This document shows positions 37,539 through 46,665 of a stretch of DNA of 64,000 bases, piece by piece. Where the stretch lies: the NCBI GenBank assembly GCA_016709965.1, contig JADJLT010000001.1, forward strand, positions 928,501-992,500, in the 5' to 3' direction. The notes below the pieces were generated by a model, which saw only the letters and a list, made by a program, of their open reading frames with translations, made no database searches and was not told where the DNA came from. The DNA comes from Betaproteobacteria bacterium. Its GTDB lineage: Bacteria > Pseudomonadota > Gammaproteobacteria > Burkholderiales > Rhodocyclaceae. A program made the translations under genes and the position numbers. Every line of letters starts with the position of its first letter. Positions within the stretch are counted from its first letter, which is position 1.

Positions 37539-39355
37539 AAAACCCTTCCGCCCTCGCCATTCTGCGCGACGTCTTCGGCTACCCGGCTTTTCGTGGTGCG
37601 CAGGCCGAGATCATCGACCATATCGGCAACGGTGGTGATGCACTCGTCCTCATGCCGACCGGCGGTGGCAAGAGCCTGTGCTATCAGATTCCCGCCCTGC
37701 TCCGTCCCGGCTGCGCCATCGTCGTCTCGCCGCTCATCGCGCTGATGCAGGATCAGGTCGATGCTCTGACCCAACTCGGCGTCAAGGCTGCCTGCCTGAA
37801 CTCGACGCTGGACTGGCGCGAAGCGCAGGCCATCGAACAGCAGATGTTTGCCGGCCAGATCGACCTCGTGTACATCGCGCCGGAACGCCTGCTCGTCGAC
37901 CGTACCTTGTCGATGATCGATGCGCTATACGAAGCCGGCAAGCTGGCCCTGTTCGCCATTGATGAAGCGCACTGCGTTTCTCAGTGGGGCCACGATTTCC
38001 GCCCGGAATACCTGCAGCTGTCGACGCTGCACGAACGCTACCCGAATGTCCCGCGTATTGCGCTGACGGCCACTGCCGACAAGGCAACGCAGCGCGAAAT
38101 GCTGGTCCGTCTAGGCCTGACCGCTGCACGCGTTTTCCTGTCCAGCTTTGATCGCCCGAACATCCGTTACACCGTGGTCGAGAAGGACAACGCCAAGAAG
38201 CAGTTGCTGGGCTTCCTGGCCGGGCGCAAGGGCCAGGCCGGCATCGTCTATTGCCTGTCGCGCAAGAAGGTCGAGGAAACGGCCGAATGGCTGTCGGCCC
38301 AAGGCTACCCGGCCCTGCCCTACCACGCCGGCCTGCCCGCCCCGACGCGCGCAGCCAACCAGCGCCGCTTCCTGCGCGAAGAAGGGCTGATCATGTGCGC
38401 CACCATCGCCTTTGGCATGGGCATCGACAAGCCGGACGTACGCTTCGTCGCCCACCTCGATTTGCCAAAGAGTATTGAAGCCTACTACCAGGAAACCGGC
38501 CGCGCCGGCCGTGATGGCGAGCCGGCCGAGGCCTGGATGGCCTACGGCATGCAGGACGTCGCGCTGCAGCACGCACGCATCGCCGAATCCGGCGCTGGCG
38601 AAGGCCAGAAAATTCTTGAAGCGCAACGCCTGACCGCCCTGCTCTCCTACTGCGAAGCGCCGCGCTGCCGACGTCAGGTACTACTCAATTATTTCGCCGA
38701 AGAGCGTGAGCCTTGCGGCAACTGCGACGTCTGCATCGAACCTCCGGAACTGTGGGATGGCACGCAGGCGGCGCAAAAAGCGCTGTCGGCCATTTTCCGC
38801 ACCGGTATGCGCTTCGGCGTAACCCATCTGACCGACGTCCTGCGCGGCAAGGCGACTGACAAGATCAAACAGTGGCATCACGACCAGTTGCCGACCTTCG
38901 GCGTTGGCGCCGATCTCGACGACCATGGCTGGAAGAGCGTCTTTCGTCAGCTTGCCGCAGCCGGACTGGTCCATGTCGATATGGCCGAACATGGCGCGCT
39001 GCAGCTCACCGATCCCGCTCGTGAAGTGCTGAAAGGACAGCGCAAGGTGCAATTGCGCCGGCCGGCCAAACGCAAGGCAACATCGTCGTCTCCACGCGGC
39101 AGTAGCACCGTGGTGCATAGCGAACTGTCTTCGGCTGATGAGGTGCTTTTCCAGCTCTTGCGCAGTTGGCGCAGCGATACGGCCAAGGAACAAGCTGTCC
39201 CCGCCTACGTTATTTTGCACGACAAGACCTTGCGCGAACTGGCCGAGGTCCGTCCAACCAGCCATGGCATGCTGGCCGGCATCACCGGCATGGGGAGCGC
39301 CAAGATTGACCATTACGGCGCAGAATTGCTCGATCTGATTCGCAACGAGGGCTGA
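37535..39355 (+). CDS. recQ: ATP-dependent DNA helicase RecQ
   Basis: 3'-5' superfamily 2 helicase of recombination and fork repair. About 606 residues. Walker A MPTGGGKS is near 40-47 and the DEAH-type motif is IDEAHCVSQWGHDFRPEY. The helicase C domain includes ETGRAGRDGEPA. The zinc-binding RQC cysteines are in YCEAPRCRRQ and PCGNCDVC. A C-terminal HRDC domain (about 530-603) is present. The start is GTG at 37535 or TTG at 37529; both are inside repeat copy 5 and neither has a Shine-Dalgarno, so initiation may be weak. Confidence 0.94.
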   Translation: MENPSALAILRDVFGYPAFRGAQAEIIDHIGNGGDALVLMPTGGGKSLCYQIPALLRPGCAIVVSPLIALMQDQVDALTQLGVKAACLNSTLDWREAQAIEQQMFAGQIDLVYIAPERLLVDRTLSMIDALYEAGKLALFAIDEAHCVSQWGHDFRPEYLQLSTLHERYPNVPRIALTATADKATQREMLVRLGLTAARVFLSSFDRPNIRYTVVEKDNAKKQLLGFLAGRKGQAGIVYCLSRKKVEETAEWLSAQGYPALPYHAGLPAPTRAANQRRFLREEGLIMCATIAFGMGIDKPDVRFVAHLDLPKSIEAYYQETGRAGRDGEPAEAWMAYGMQDVALQHARIAESGAGEGQKILEAQRLTALLSYCEAPRCRRQVLLNYFAEEREPCGNCDVCIEPPELWDGTQAAQKALSAIFRTGMRFGVTHLTDVLRGKATDKIKQWHHDQLPTFGVGADLDDHGWKSVFRQLAAAGLVHVDMAEHGALQLTDPAREVLKGQRKVQLRRPAKRKATSSSPRGSSTVVHSELSSADEVLFQLLRSWRSDTAKEQAVPAYVILHDKTLRELAEVRPTSHGMLAGITGMGSAKIDHYGAELLDLIRNEG

Positions 39356-39356
39356 C

Positions 39357-39992
39357 ATGGATAGCCGGAACCTGCTCAATGCTTCGCTGGCCACCATCGT
39401 CATCGCCGCGCTGGTCATTTCCGGCATCGCCCCGTTCGACCGGGCAACCTGGGTGATGGAAGTGGCGCCAGTTTTGATCGCGCTGCCGCTGATGATCGTC
39501 ACCCGTAAAAGCTACCCGCTGACCACGCTGCTCACGGTACTGATCACCGCCCACGCGCTGGTATTGATTGCCGGCGGCGCGTATTCCTACGCTCGTGTGC
39601 CACTCGGTTTCTGGATGCAGGATGTGCTCGGCACCAGCCGCAACCCCTACGACAAGCTCGGCCACTTCATGCAGGGCTTCGTGCCGGCATTGGTCGCCCG
39701 TGAAATCCTGATCCGCGATGGATACGTGGTCGGACGCAAGATGACCGGTTTCCTGTGCATCTGCATCGCCATGGCGATCAGTGCCAGCTACGAGTTAATC
39801 GAATGGGCTGCGGCCGTGAGCATGGGCCAGGGCGCCGATGAATTCCTCGGCACCCAGGGCGATCCTTGGGATACGCAGTCGGACATGTTCATGGCGCTGA
39901 TCGGCTCCAGTACGGCGATAGCGCTGCTCGCCGGCTGGCATGACCGGCAACTAAATCGATTTATTTCAAAATCAGGAGAAATTTCCGGTTGA
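39357..39992 (+). CDS. YjdF-like (DUF2238) membrane protein
   Basis: Inner-membrane protein of 211 residues with five to six hydrophobic segments. The DUF2238 signature is visible: YDKLGHFMQGFVPALVAREIL, ISASYELIEWAAAVSMG and GTQGDPWDTQSDMFMALIGS. Function is unknown for the family. It begins one base after the recQ stop. The last nine codons and the stop (ISKSGEISG, TGA) are encoded by repeat copy 6, so its C-terminus may differ from relatives. Confidence 0.85.
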   Translation: MDSRNLLNASLATIVIAALVISGIAPFDRATWVMEVAPVLIALPLMIVTRKSYPLTTLLTVLITAHALVLIAGGAYSYARVPLGFWMQDVLGTSRNPYDKLGHFMQGFVPALVAREILIRDGYVVGRKMTGFLCICIAMAISASYELIEWAAAVSMGQGADEFLGTQGDPWDTQSDMFMALIGSSTAIALLAGWHDRQLNRFISKSGEISG

Positions 39993-39999
39993 CCGCAGG
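39963..39999 (+). repeat. Dispersed 36-bp element, copy 6 (supplies a stop codon)
   Basis: ATTTC, then AAAATCAGGAGAAA, then the core TTTCCGGTTGACCGCAGG (GCAGG variant) at 39982-39999. The TGA within GGTTGACC is the stop codon of the YjdF-like gene. Confidence 0.8.
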
Positions 40000-40030
40000 A
40001 TGACGGTCAGCCGGCAGATATCAGACCTTT

Positions 40031-40726
40031 TTACATGCCCAGCGACTTCAGGAAGGCGTCCTGGTCGCTATCGCTAGTGCCTGCATCTTCCTTGGGCATC
40101 GTAGCGGTGCTTGCCGTATTATTGGCCTGCTCGATCAAGGTATCCGGGTCGAGTTCTTCGCTCTCGAAGTCATGCAGTTTGATGAACTCGGTCCGGTCGA
40201 TCGCCAGCTCCAGATAAAAGATGTTATTGCGGCCGGTAAAGAAGGTCACACGGCGTGCTTCCGGCTTGTCGAGATTGGTGTCGACGCTGAGCATGACCTG
40301 CTTGGTCAGGGCCAGCATCTTGGGCTGGTTCTGCGTGATGTGCGTTTGCAATTCACGCGCCACCTTGCCGGTGAAGTCGCCGACAATCTGGTTCATCAAC
40401 TCACCCATGACATTCGACACCTCATCCGAGGTATGCGAACTGGCCAGATCGGCCTTGGCCATGCCCATACTCAGCATGTAGCTCTCGTAGATTTCCATCG
40501 CCGCCGCCGCTGAAAAGTTGGTGACCACCAGGCCGGAGAAGCCACCATCGAACAGCACAAAGCAACCGATGTCGGGCTTCAGACAGGTCTTGGTAATGCG
40601 CTGGACCATACCCGAGTAGTGAATCTGGCTCTGGGTAGCAATGCTCAACACCTTGGTCATCGAATTGCACAGGCTGCGCAGGATGTCTTCAGTGCCGTAG
40701 ACAACGGGGCTTTCGTGTTGGCTCAT
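40031..40726 (-). CDS. DUF3334 family protein, CheX-like
   Basis: Cytosolic protein of 231 residues assigned to DUF3334 by pattern. The middle part (EVSNVMGELMNQIVGDFTGKVAREL) resembles the helix of CheC/CheX/FliY chemotaxis phosphatases, where Glu and Asn coordinate CheY-P dephosphorylation; here E..N is present in GELMNQ. The C-terminal 40 residues are acidic and low-complexity. A role in chemotaxis or motility signalling is an inference from this motif. Stands alone between the YjdF-like gene and an acyl-CoA ligase. Confidence 0.7.
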   Translation of the reverse strand: MSQHESPVVYGTEDILRSLCNSMTKVLSIATQSQIHYSGMVQRITKTCLKPDIGCFVLFDGGFSGLVVTNFSAAAAMEIYESYMLSMGMAKADLASSHTSDEVSNVMGELMNQIVGDFTGKVARELQTHITQNQPKMLALTKQVMLSVDTNLDKPEARRVTFFTGRNNIFYLELAIDRTEFIKLHDFESEELDPDTLIEQANNTASTATMPKEDAGTSDSDQDAFLKSLGM

Positions 40727-40798
40727 GGTCGTTCTTCTGGGTAAATGAACAGTCGAGATAGATAAAGCAAGCGCAGCCAGACCGCGCTCGCTACGGAT

Positions 40799-42457
40799 TT
40801 ACATGCACAAGGCGCCGGGATCAGCCCGCATCAGGCGCTTGTTCATCTTGCCGACACTGGTCTTAACCAGCGTCTTGACGAAGCTGACCTGGAGCAGCAC
40901 GCCATAGCGTGACACGCCGGTTGCCTCGATGGCGTGGGCGGCGTAGTTGCGCAGCGCGTGCTCCGTCACCTTGCCGACGAATTCTTCCTTGAGCAGCACC
41001 AGCGCCAGCGGACGTTCACCCCATTTGTCGTCGGGCACGCCAATCACCGCCACCTCGTTCACGGCTTCGTGCTTGGCGATGATGTCTTCGAGTTGCAGCG
41101 ATGAGGTCCATTCGCCACCGGTCTTGATGACATCCTTGATGCGATCCGTCACCTTCAGATAGCCGGCCGGATTGATGTTGCCGATGTCAGCCGTGTGCAG
41201 GTAGCCACCGGCCCACAAGTCTTCCGAAGCATCGGGGGCGCCGACGTAACCCTGCGTCAGCCACGGCGCACGGACCACCACTTCACCCGTCGCCTTGCCG
41301 TCATGGGCCACCTCGGCCATCTCCGGATCGACAATACGCATATCAACCAGTGGCAGTGGCCGCCCCGTCTTGGCGCGAATCGCCGCCTGCTCTTCCAGCG
41401 ACAGCTTGAGATCAGCACTGTCCAGATGTGCCAGACTCAGCACCGGACAGGTTTCCGACATGCCGTAGCCGGTGAATAGGTCCATGCCGCGCTTCTGGGC
41501 CGAAATGGCCATCGCTTCCGGCATCGCCGCGCCACCGATGAGAATTTTCAGGCCGGTAAAATCGGTGGTCCTGGCTTTGGGATGGCTGAGAATCATGTGC
41601 AAAATGGTCGGCACGCAATGCGAGAAGCTGACGCCTTCCTCGCTGATCAAGCGGCAGATCACGTCCGGCTGGTAACGGCCCGGATAAACCTGCTTGACGC
41701 CCATCATGGTCGCCAGATACGGGAAGCCCCAGGCATGGACGTGGAACATCGGTGTCATCGGCATGTAGACATCTTCGCGATGGATATGCCCCTGCGCCTT
41801 GGCGCCGCCCAGCGCCGCAGCACAACCCAGCGTATGCAACACCAACTGACGATGACTGAAATAGACGCCCTTCGGATTGCCCGTCGTGCCAGTGGTATAG
41901 AAAGTGGTCGCTTGGGCGTTTTCGTCGAAATCCGGGAAGTCGTACTCGGGTGAAGCCTCGGCCAGCATGGTTTCGTATTCGGCCGACATCGCCACAGGCG
42001 CGGCCGGCATATCGGTCTCGTCCGAAAAAAACACGAAAGTCTTGACCGTTTCCAGCCCGCCGGCAATCTGCGCCAGGATCGGGAAGAACTCGCCGTTGAC
42101 CAGCAGCACATCGGCCTTGGCATGGTTCAGCGTATAAAGGATCTGCTCGGGACTGAGACGAACATTCACCGTCTGCAGAATCGCCCCCATCATCGGCACG
42201 GCGAAGAAACATTCCAGATAGCGATGGCTATCCCAATCCATCATCGCCACCGTCTGCCCGGCCTCGACGCCCAATCCGGAGAGACCGTTGGCCAGCCGGC
42301 CGATCCGCTCATTCAGCGTCCTGTAGCTATAGCGCAGCTTGCCCTGGTAGGTAATTTCCTGATCCGGCGCGATGGCCAGCGGGGTCAACAACAACTGCTT
42401 GATCAGCAGCGGATACTGGTAAGCAGAAGCCGCAGACTGGACAAGTTTGACCGGCAT
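40799..42457 (-). CDS. Long-chain fatty acid--CoA ligase (AMP-forming)
   Basis: Adenylate-forming enzyme activating a carboxylic acid with ATP and CoA, 552 residues. The P-loop is TFYTTGTTGNPKGV. The adenine motif is GYGMSETCPV. The hinge region is DRIKDVIKTGGEWTSSLQLE. The C-terminal segment SVGKMNKRLMR carries the catalytic Lys. ATG 42457 (MPVKLV) is seven bases after GGAGA; a start 12 bases earlier is less likely. Related enzymes act on medium- or long-chain fatty acids; the exact substrate is uncertain. Confidence 0.85.
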   Translation of the reverse strand: MPVKLVQSAASAYQYPLLIKQLLLTPLAIAPDQEITYQGKLRYSYRTLNERIGRLANGLSGLGVEAGQTVAMMDWDSHRYLECFFAVPMMGAILQTVNVRLSPEQILYTLNHAKADVLLVNGEFFPILAQIAGGLETVKTFVFFSDETDMPAAPVAMSAEYETMLAEASPEYDFPDFDENAQATTFYTTGTTGNPKGVYFSHRQLVLHTLGCAAALGGAKAQGHIHREDVYMPMTPMFHVHAWGFPYLATMMGVKQVYPGRYQPDVICRLISEEGVSFSHCVPTILHMILSHPKARTTDFTGLKILIGGAAMPEAMAISAQKRGMDLFTGYGMSETCPVLSLAHLDSADLKLSLEEQAAIRAKTGRPLPLVDMRIVDPEMAEVAHDGKATGEVVVRAPWLTQGYVGAPDASEDLWAGGYLHTADIGNINPAGYLKVTDRIKDVIKTGGEWTSSLQLEDIIAKHEAVNEVAVIGVPDDKWGERPLALVLLKEEFVGKVTEHALRNYAAHAIEATGVSRYGVLLQVSFVKTLVKTSVGKMNKRLMRADPGALCM

Positions 42458-42620
42458 GTTTGTCTCCATGATTTTTATGTTTTTACTGGCACCAAATTTT
42501 TCGCCAACTGCAAGAATTTTACTAGCAGGATGAATTGGTTTGGCACTTCAACCTCAGTTCTGGTAAGCCTGCAAACGCTTCTAGCATCCACGCGCTTTCC
42601 GCTTCTACACGCCGGCCAGA

Positions 42621-43703
42621 TCAGTTCAAATGCTGCTGCGCAACCGCCGCCAAATCGGCTGACAAGGTGTTGGTTGCCACGCTGCGACGGAAAGCGTCCC
42701 TGGCCTCCGCCTGCTTTCCATCCGCCTCCAGCGCCAGACCCAGACCCAGCCACCAACGACCCTCATTGGGCGCCAGACGAGCCGCCCGCTGATAGTGAGT
42801 AACCGCTTGGCGGTGAGCACCCAGACGCGATTTCAGATGCCCCTGAAAGCCAGCATAGTCGGCGTTGGCCTCGGCATAGGCCTGCGAACGGGCCAGTGTT
42901 CGATCAGCCGCGGTCAGATCATTGTGTTCCAGTTGCAGGCGAGCCAGCGACATGGCCCAGCCGGTCTGGGCCGGCTGGAGTTCGATACCTTCCTGAAGGA
43001 TTTGCATCGCCTCCGTTGACTTGCGCACTTCAAGCAACTGGCGCAGTAACATCTGACGTGCCTGCACGTAGAACGGGTCCTGTTTCAGCGCCGCCCGAAA
43101 GCCCTCGATGGCCTCGGCGCTGCGTCCGGCGGTCATCGCATTTTCAGCACGGCGGTATTCCGCTTCGGCACGATCACGCGGGGTTGCCAGCACCGGACTT
43201 TTTTCGATCCTGACCGGCCCGCTCGTCAAAACCGGCGCAGCCTTCGGCGCCTCGGGCGCGGCAGCCAGCGTCGGCGAGGCAGGCACAACGGGGTCGGGAA
43301 CCGGCAGAACGGGTGCGGCGAGCGTGGGCAACACGGCCAGATTCGATGCCAGTCGCAGATCATTTTCGAAAATCGGCTCTTTTTTCCCGTCGACCGTAGC
43401 AATCACCGGTGCGGTGGCTGGTACGGGCTGGGGTGCCACAACAGGCGTCGGCGCAGCAGCCAGGATAGGCAACTTCTCGACGCGCGCTGTCTCAACTCCC
43501 AGTAGTGGCAACAAAAGGCCATTGAGGTGCAGCACGCCGGCAGCCGCCAGCAGCAGTCCGGTCAGCACCAACAGCTTGCGCGGCCAGCCAGCGCCCGACG
43601 ATACCGATGGCAATGAACGGATTTCCCGCTGCAGATTCTGCCGCGCCGGATCGTCCGGGCGCTTGGCCTCGATGTTGCGCAGCATGTCGTTGATCAGACT
43701 CAT
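42621..43703 (-). CDS. mshN: MSHA biogenesis protein MshN-like TPR protein
   Basis: Last gene of the MSHA cluster. 360 residues. A short cytoplasmic N-terminus starts with MSLINDMLRNIEAKRPD, typical for MshN. A transmembrane helix follows (about 40-60), then a Pro/Ala-rich periplasmic linker and C-terminal tetratricopeptide repeats (about 185-355). It likely helps assemble or position the secretin and platform. ATG 43703 follows the mshM stop by one base. Confidence 0.82.
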   Translation of the reverse strand: MSLINDMLRNIEAKRPDDPARQNLQREIRSLPSVSSGAGWPRKLLVLTGLLLAAAGVLHLNGLLLPLLGVETARVEKLPILAAAPTPVVAPQPVPATAPVIATVDGKKEPIFENDLRLASNLAVLPTLAAPVLPVPDPVVPASPTLAAAPEAPKAAPVLTSGPVRIEKSPVLATPRDRAEAEYRRAENAMTAGRSAEAIEGFRAALKQDPFYVQARQMLLRQLLEVRKSTEAMQILQEGIELQPAQTGWAMSLARLQLEHNDLTAADRTLARSQAYAEANADYAGFQGHLKSRLGAHRQAVTHYQRAARLAPNEGRWWLGLGLALEADGKQAEARDAFRRSVATNTLSADLAAVAQQHLN

Positions 43704-43704
43704 T

Positions 43705-44532
43705 TCACCACCATCCGGCCGCAGCCGCGCCTTCGGTATCGGCCGCCGCCTGGCGTACATTGGCCGGACGCACCGAGTGCTTGCCCTCGCCATAAACGGC
43801 GAGCAGCGATTTATGGGCCAGGATATTCAATAGACGCGGCGTGCCGCGACTGGCACGGTGCAGGCAACGCACCGCGCGCGGACCAAAAACCACTTCGCCG
43901 CGATAGCCTGCCACCCGCAAGCGGTGCGCCAGGTAATTGGCGATCTCTTCCCGGGCCAAGCCGGCGAGCCGGTAGTGAAATGCGATACGCTGCAGCAACT
44001 GGCGAACGGAGGGATCGGCCAGCTTGCGATCGAGTTCGGGCTGACCGAAAAGCACAATCTGCAGCAGCTTGCGTTTTTCAGTTTCCAGATTGGACAGGAG
44101 ACGCAAGGACTCCAGCGTTTCCAGCGGCATGGCCTGCGCCTCGTCGATGCAGACAACCACCTGCCGGTCCGCCGCAGCATGCGCCAGCAGCGCCCGATTG
44201 ACGCTTTGCAACAAGTGATAGTCATCGCTGTCGCTACTGACCTCGACCCCCAGCTCTTCTGCCAGCGCCAGCAGCAAGGTACGTGGCGCCAGATAAGGAT
44301 TGGGCAGGTAAGCGGAAATACTGCCGTCGGGCAGCGCCTGCAGTAGTCGGCGGCAAAGCAGCGTTTTGCCGGTGCCTACTTCGCCGGTAATCTTGATGAA
44401 ACCCTCGCCGCTGTTGAGAGCGACCAGCAGGGTGTTAAGCGCCTCCTGATGGCTACGCGTGATGACCGTGTAACTGGTATCTGGCGTAATGCCAAAGGGT
44501 AGTTCGGTCAAACCGAAGTGATCTAGATACAA
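43705..44532 (-). CDS. mshM: MSHA biogenesis ATPase MshM (ExeA/GspA-like AAA)
   Basis: AAA+ ATPase of the ExeA family, 275 residues. It begins MYLDHFGLTELPFGITPDTS, diagnostic for this family. Walker A GEVGTGKT is at 50-57 and Walker B VVVCIDEAQAM follows. The start is TTG at 44532. ExeA-type proteins help secretin assembly through peptidoglycan in type II secretion, so a similar role with MshL is likely. Located between mshL and mshN. Confidence 0.88.
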   Translation of the reverse strand: MYLDHFGLTELPFGITPDTSYTVITRSHQEALNTLLVALNSGEGFIKITGEVGTGKTLLCRRLLQALPDGSISAYLPNPYLAPRTLLLALAEELGVEVSSDSDDYHLLQSVNRALLAHAAADRQVVVCIDEAQAMPLETLESLRLLSNLETEKRKLLQIVLFGQPELDRKLADPSVRQLLQRIAFHYRLAGLAREEIANYLAHRLRVAGYRGEVVFGPRAVRCLHRASRGTPRLLNILAHKSLLAVYGEGKHSVRPANVRQAAADTEGAAAAGWW

Positions 44533-44554
44533 CGCTACCAGCCCCTACTAACGT

Positions 44555-46285
44555 TCATTGCCATTCGAGATGGCGTTCCTGTCGCGGGTCGAGCGACTGG
44601 AGACGTTCCTGGACTTGCGGGGATGCGTCACGCCATGAATTTTCATCGCGGATGACTGTTGAACGCATCAAGATGACCAGTTCGCGTTTCTTGTTGGATA
44701 CGCTCTTCTGGCCAAACAGCGCACCGAGTCCAGGCACGCCGCTGATTCCCGGCAAGCCGTAACGGCTAGTGTTCTGCTCCTGGCTCATCAGGCCGCCGAT
44801 GGCGACAATGCTGCCATCCTGAACGCGGACGATGCTGTCGGTTTCGTTGATGCTGCTTGATGCAAGCGGCAGCGTGAATGTGCCGAGATCGCCAAGATTG
44901 ACGTTCTTGGTTTTTTCCTCAACCACGCTGACCGAGGGATGCACATGCAGGATGATGTTTCCGTCTTCATCGATCTGCGGGGTGACATCGAGCGCGATAC
45001 CCGAGAAAAAGGGCTGCAAGGTGATATTCGGCGTCACCACATTGCCGCTGGCGCTGGTCGTCGTATTGGTGCTGATGCCAGTTACAAAGAAATCGTCGGT
45101 GCCGACCTTGAGTACCGCCTTCTGATTGTTGGTTGTCGCGATGCGCGGGCTGGACAGCACCTGCACGTCGCCCTGTCCCTCAAGGAAGGACAATAGCGCA
45201 GCGAAGTTCTGGGACTGGAAGGCCAGGCCAAAAAAGCCGCGGCCGGCCGTGGAGGTTCCGAGACTGCCATTCGCCCCCGGGTTGGCGGTCACCGACGTCC
45301 CCGCAGATATCCCGGTTGCAGCACCGGCCAGTGTCGCCGAGCCGCTCAAGGCGGCCCCTGGCGCCAGCATACCCAGCGCAAACTTGCCATTGAGCAAGCC
45401 ACCAAATTTGCTCCAGTTGATACCCGTCTGGTAAGAGTCGTTGAGCGACACCTCGATGATCTTTGCTTCGAGCATGACCTGGCGTTCCACCACCAGTTGC
45501 GTTGCCTTCAGATATTCACTGACCGCCCGCAACTCGACGGGCGATGCCTTGACCAGCACCACCCCGGAGCCGGCATTGACGATGACGTTGCGGCCCTCAA
45601 GATTGCCCACAATCGAGTTCAGCGCCGACGTCAGATCTTTCCAGAAATCGTAATCCGAAGTGGTCTGCACGCGTGCGCTGTCATTGCCTCGCTGCGGCTG
45701 CCCGCTCGTCGTTCCGCCTGACGTGCCGGTTTGCGTCGTCGTGGTACCCGTGGCTGGTGTTGAAACGCTCGGCGAACTGCCGGTCACCCGCATTTCGCTC
45801 ATCCCCTGCCGGCGATTGGCCAGATAATTGATCTTGAAAATTCGCGTCTGAATGGTATTCGGCTGGACGTAAATCCGGGTACCCTGCATCCGGTACTCAT
45901 AACCATAGACTTCGCGCAGCGTATCCAAAGCCTCGCGCACTGTTGTGTTCTTCAGATTCAGGCTCACCGTGCCGGCCAGCTCCTGTGGAAACAGCATGCT
46001 GTAAGGCGTACCGGAAACCAGCGCATTCAACACCTGAGTCACCGGCGCATTGTTCACAGCCAGGTTGAAACGTGGCTCCGGCTTTGCAGCTACGGGCTGA
46101 TCTAGTTGCAAAGGTGGCACCATCGCCTGCCCAATCACATCGCCAGCTGGCCGGTTCGCCTTGCTGGCTGCTGCATCACCCAGTTCCTTGCCGGCCTGAT
46201 CGAAAGCATCCCCACGACGCGCATGCTGATTGCTGCAAGCGGTGAGCACCAGTGCCGACAGTGCGATCATCAATATCTTGCTCAT
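44555..46285 (-). CDS. mshL: MSHA pilus secretin MshL
   Basis: Outer-membrane secretin forming the pilus exit channel, 576 residues. A lipoprotein signal has the lipobox LVLTAC with Cys17. The N-terminal STN-like domain (about 75-140) includes PVTQVLNALVSGTPYSMLF. Next come a Thr/Ser/Gly-rich linker (about 165-195), an N1-type domain and the secretin core with VPGLGALFGQKSVSNKKRELVILM near the C-terminus. The ATG overlaps the mshK stop (ATGA). Confidence 0.92.
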   Translation of the reverse strand: MSKILMIALSALVLTACSNQHARRGDAFDQAGKELGDAAASKANRPAGDVIGQAMVPPLQLDQPVAAKPEPRFNLAVNNAPVTQVLNALVSGTPYSMLFPQELAGTVSLNLKNTTVREALDTLREVYGYEYRMQGTRIYVQPNTIQTRIFKINYLANRRQGMSEMRVTGSSPSVSTPATGTTTTQTGTSGGTTSGQPQRGNDSARVQTTSDYDFWKDLTSALNSIVGNLEGRNVIVNAGSGVVLVKASPVELRAVSEYLKATQLVVERQVMLEAKIIEVSLNDSYQTGINWSKFGGLLNGKFALGMLAPGAALSGSATLAGAATGISAGTSVTANPGANGSLGTSTAGRGFFGLAFQSQNFAALLSFLEGQGDVQVLSSPRIATTNNQKAVLKVGTDDFFVTGISTNTTTSASGNVVTPNITLQPFFSGIALDVTPQIDEDGNIILHVHPSVSVVEEKTKNVNLGDLGTFTLPLASSSINETDSIVRVQDGSIVAIGGLMSQEQNTSRYGLPGISGVPGLGALFGQKSVSNKKRELVILMRSTVIRDENSWRDASPQVQERLQSLDPRQERHLEWQ

Positions 46286-46665
46286 GGCAGACCCTTCACT
46301 TGCCCGGACTTCCTCGTCTTTCGAGGTTTGGGCGTATCAATCATTTGTTTTTCAACATCGGGTGTCAGGTAGAGATGCGTCACCCCATCAGTTCCCTGCA
46401 AAACGGCTTCGCGTTCATTCAGGCGCACCAGTGTCGCCCCGTCAACATGGCCGCCCAAAGCGACTGTCTTGCCACCGATCACCGCCACCGGCCGCCCTCC
46501 CTGACGCATCAGCACCGACTGCAAACGTAAAGGCCCAGCGCCCTCGCTCCCCGGGCGAGCATCCGCTACCGGTGACAGCCAGGCTGCTGGCGGGCGTGTC
46601 GGATCTGCCGTCTGGGCTTGCGCCGCAGCAGCGATGAAAAGCATGGCAAGCATGATCAGCCTCAT
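46282..46665 (-). CDS. mshK: MSHA biogenesis protein MshK-like
   Basis: Small exported protein of 127 residues. The signal peptide MRLIMLAMLFIAAAAQAQ is followed by the DPTRPP motif seen in MshK and PilP/GspC-type proteins that contact the secretin. ATG 46665 overlaps the mshJ stop by four bases; an ATG 12 bases earlier is possible. The C-terminus is basic (KPRKTRKSGQVKG). Assigned mainly by position and the DPTRPP motif. Confidence 0.75.
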   Translation of the reverse strand: MRLIMLAMLFIAAAAQAQTADPTRPPAAWLSPVADARPGSEGAGPLRLQSVLMRQGGRPVAVIGGKTVALGGHVDGATLVRLNEREAVLQGTDGVTHLYLTPDVEKQMIDTPKPRKTRKSGQVKGLP

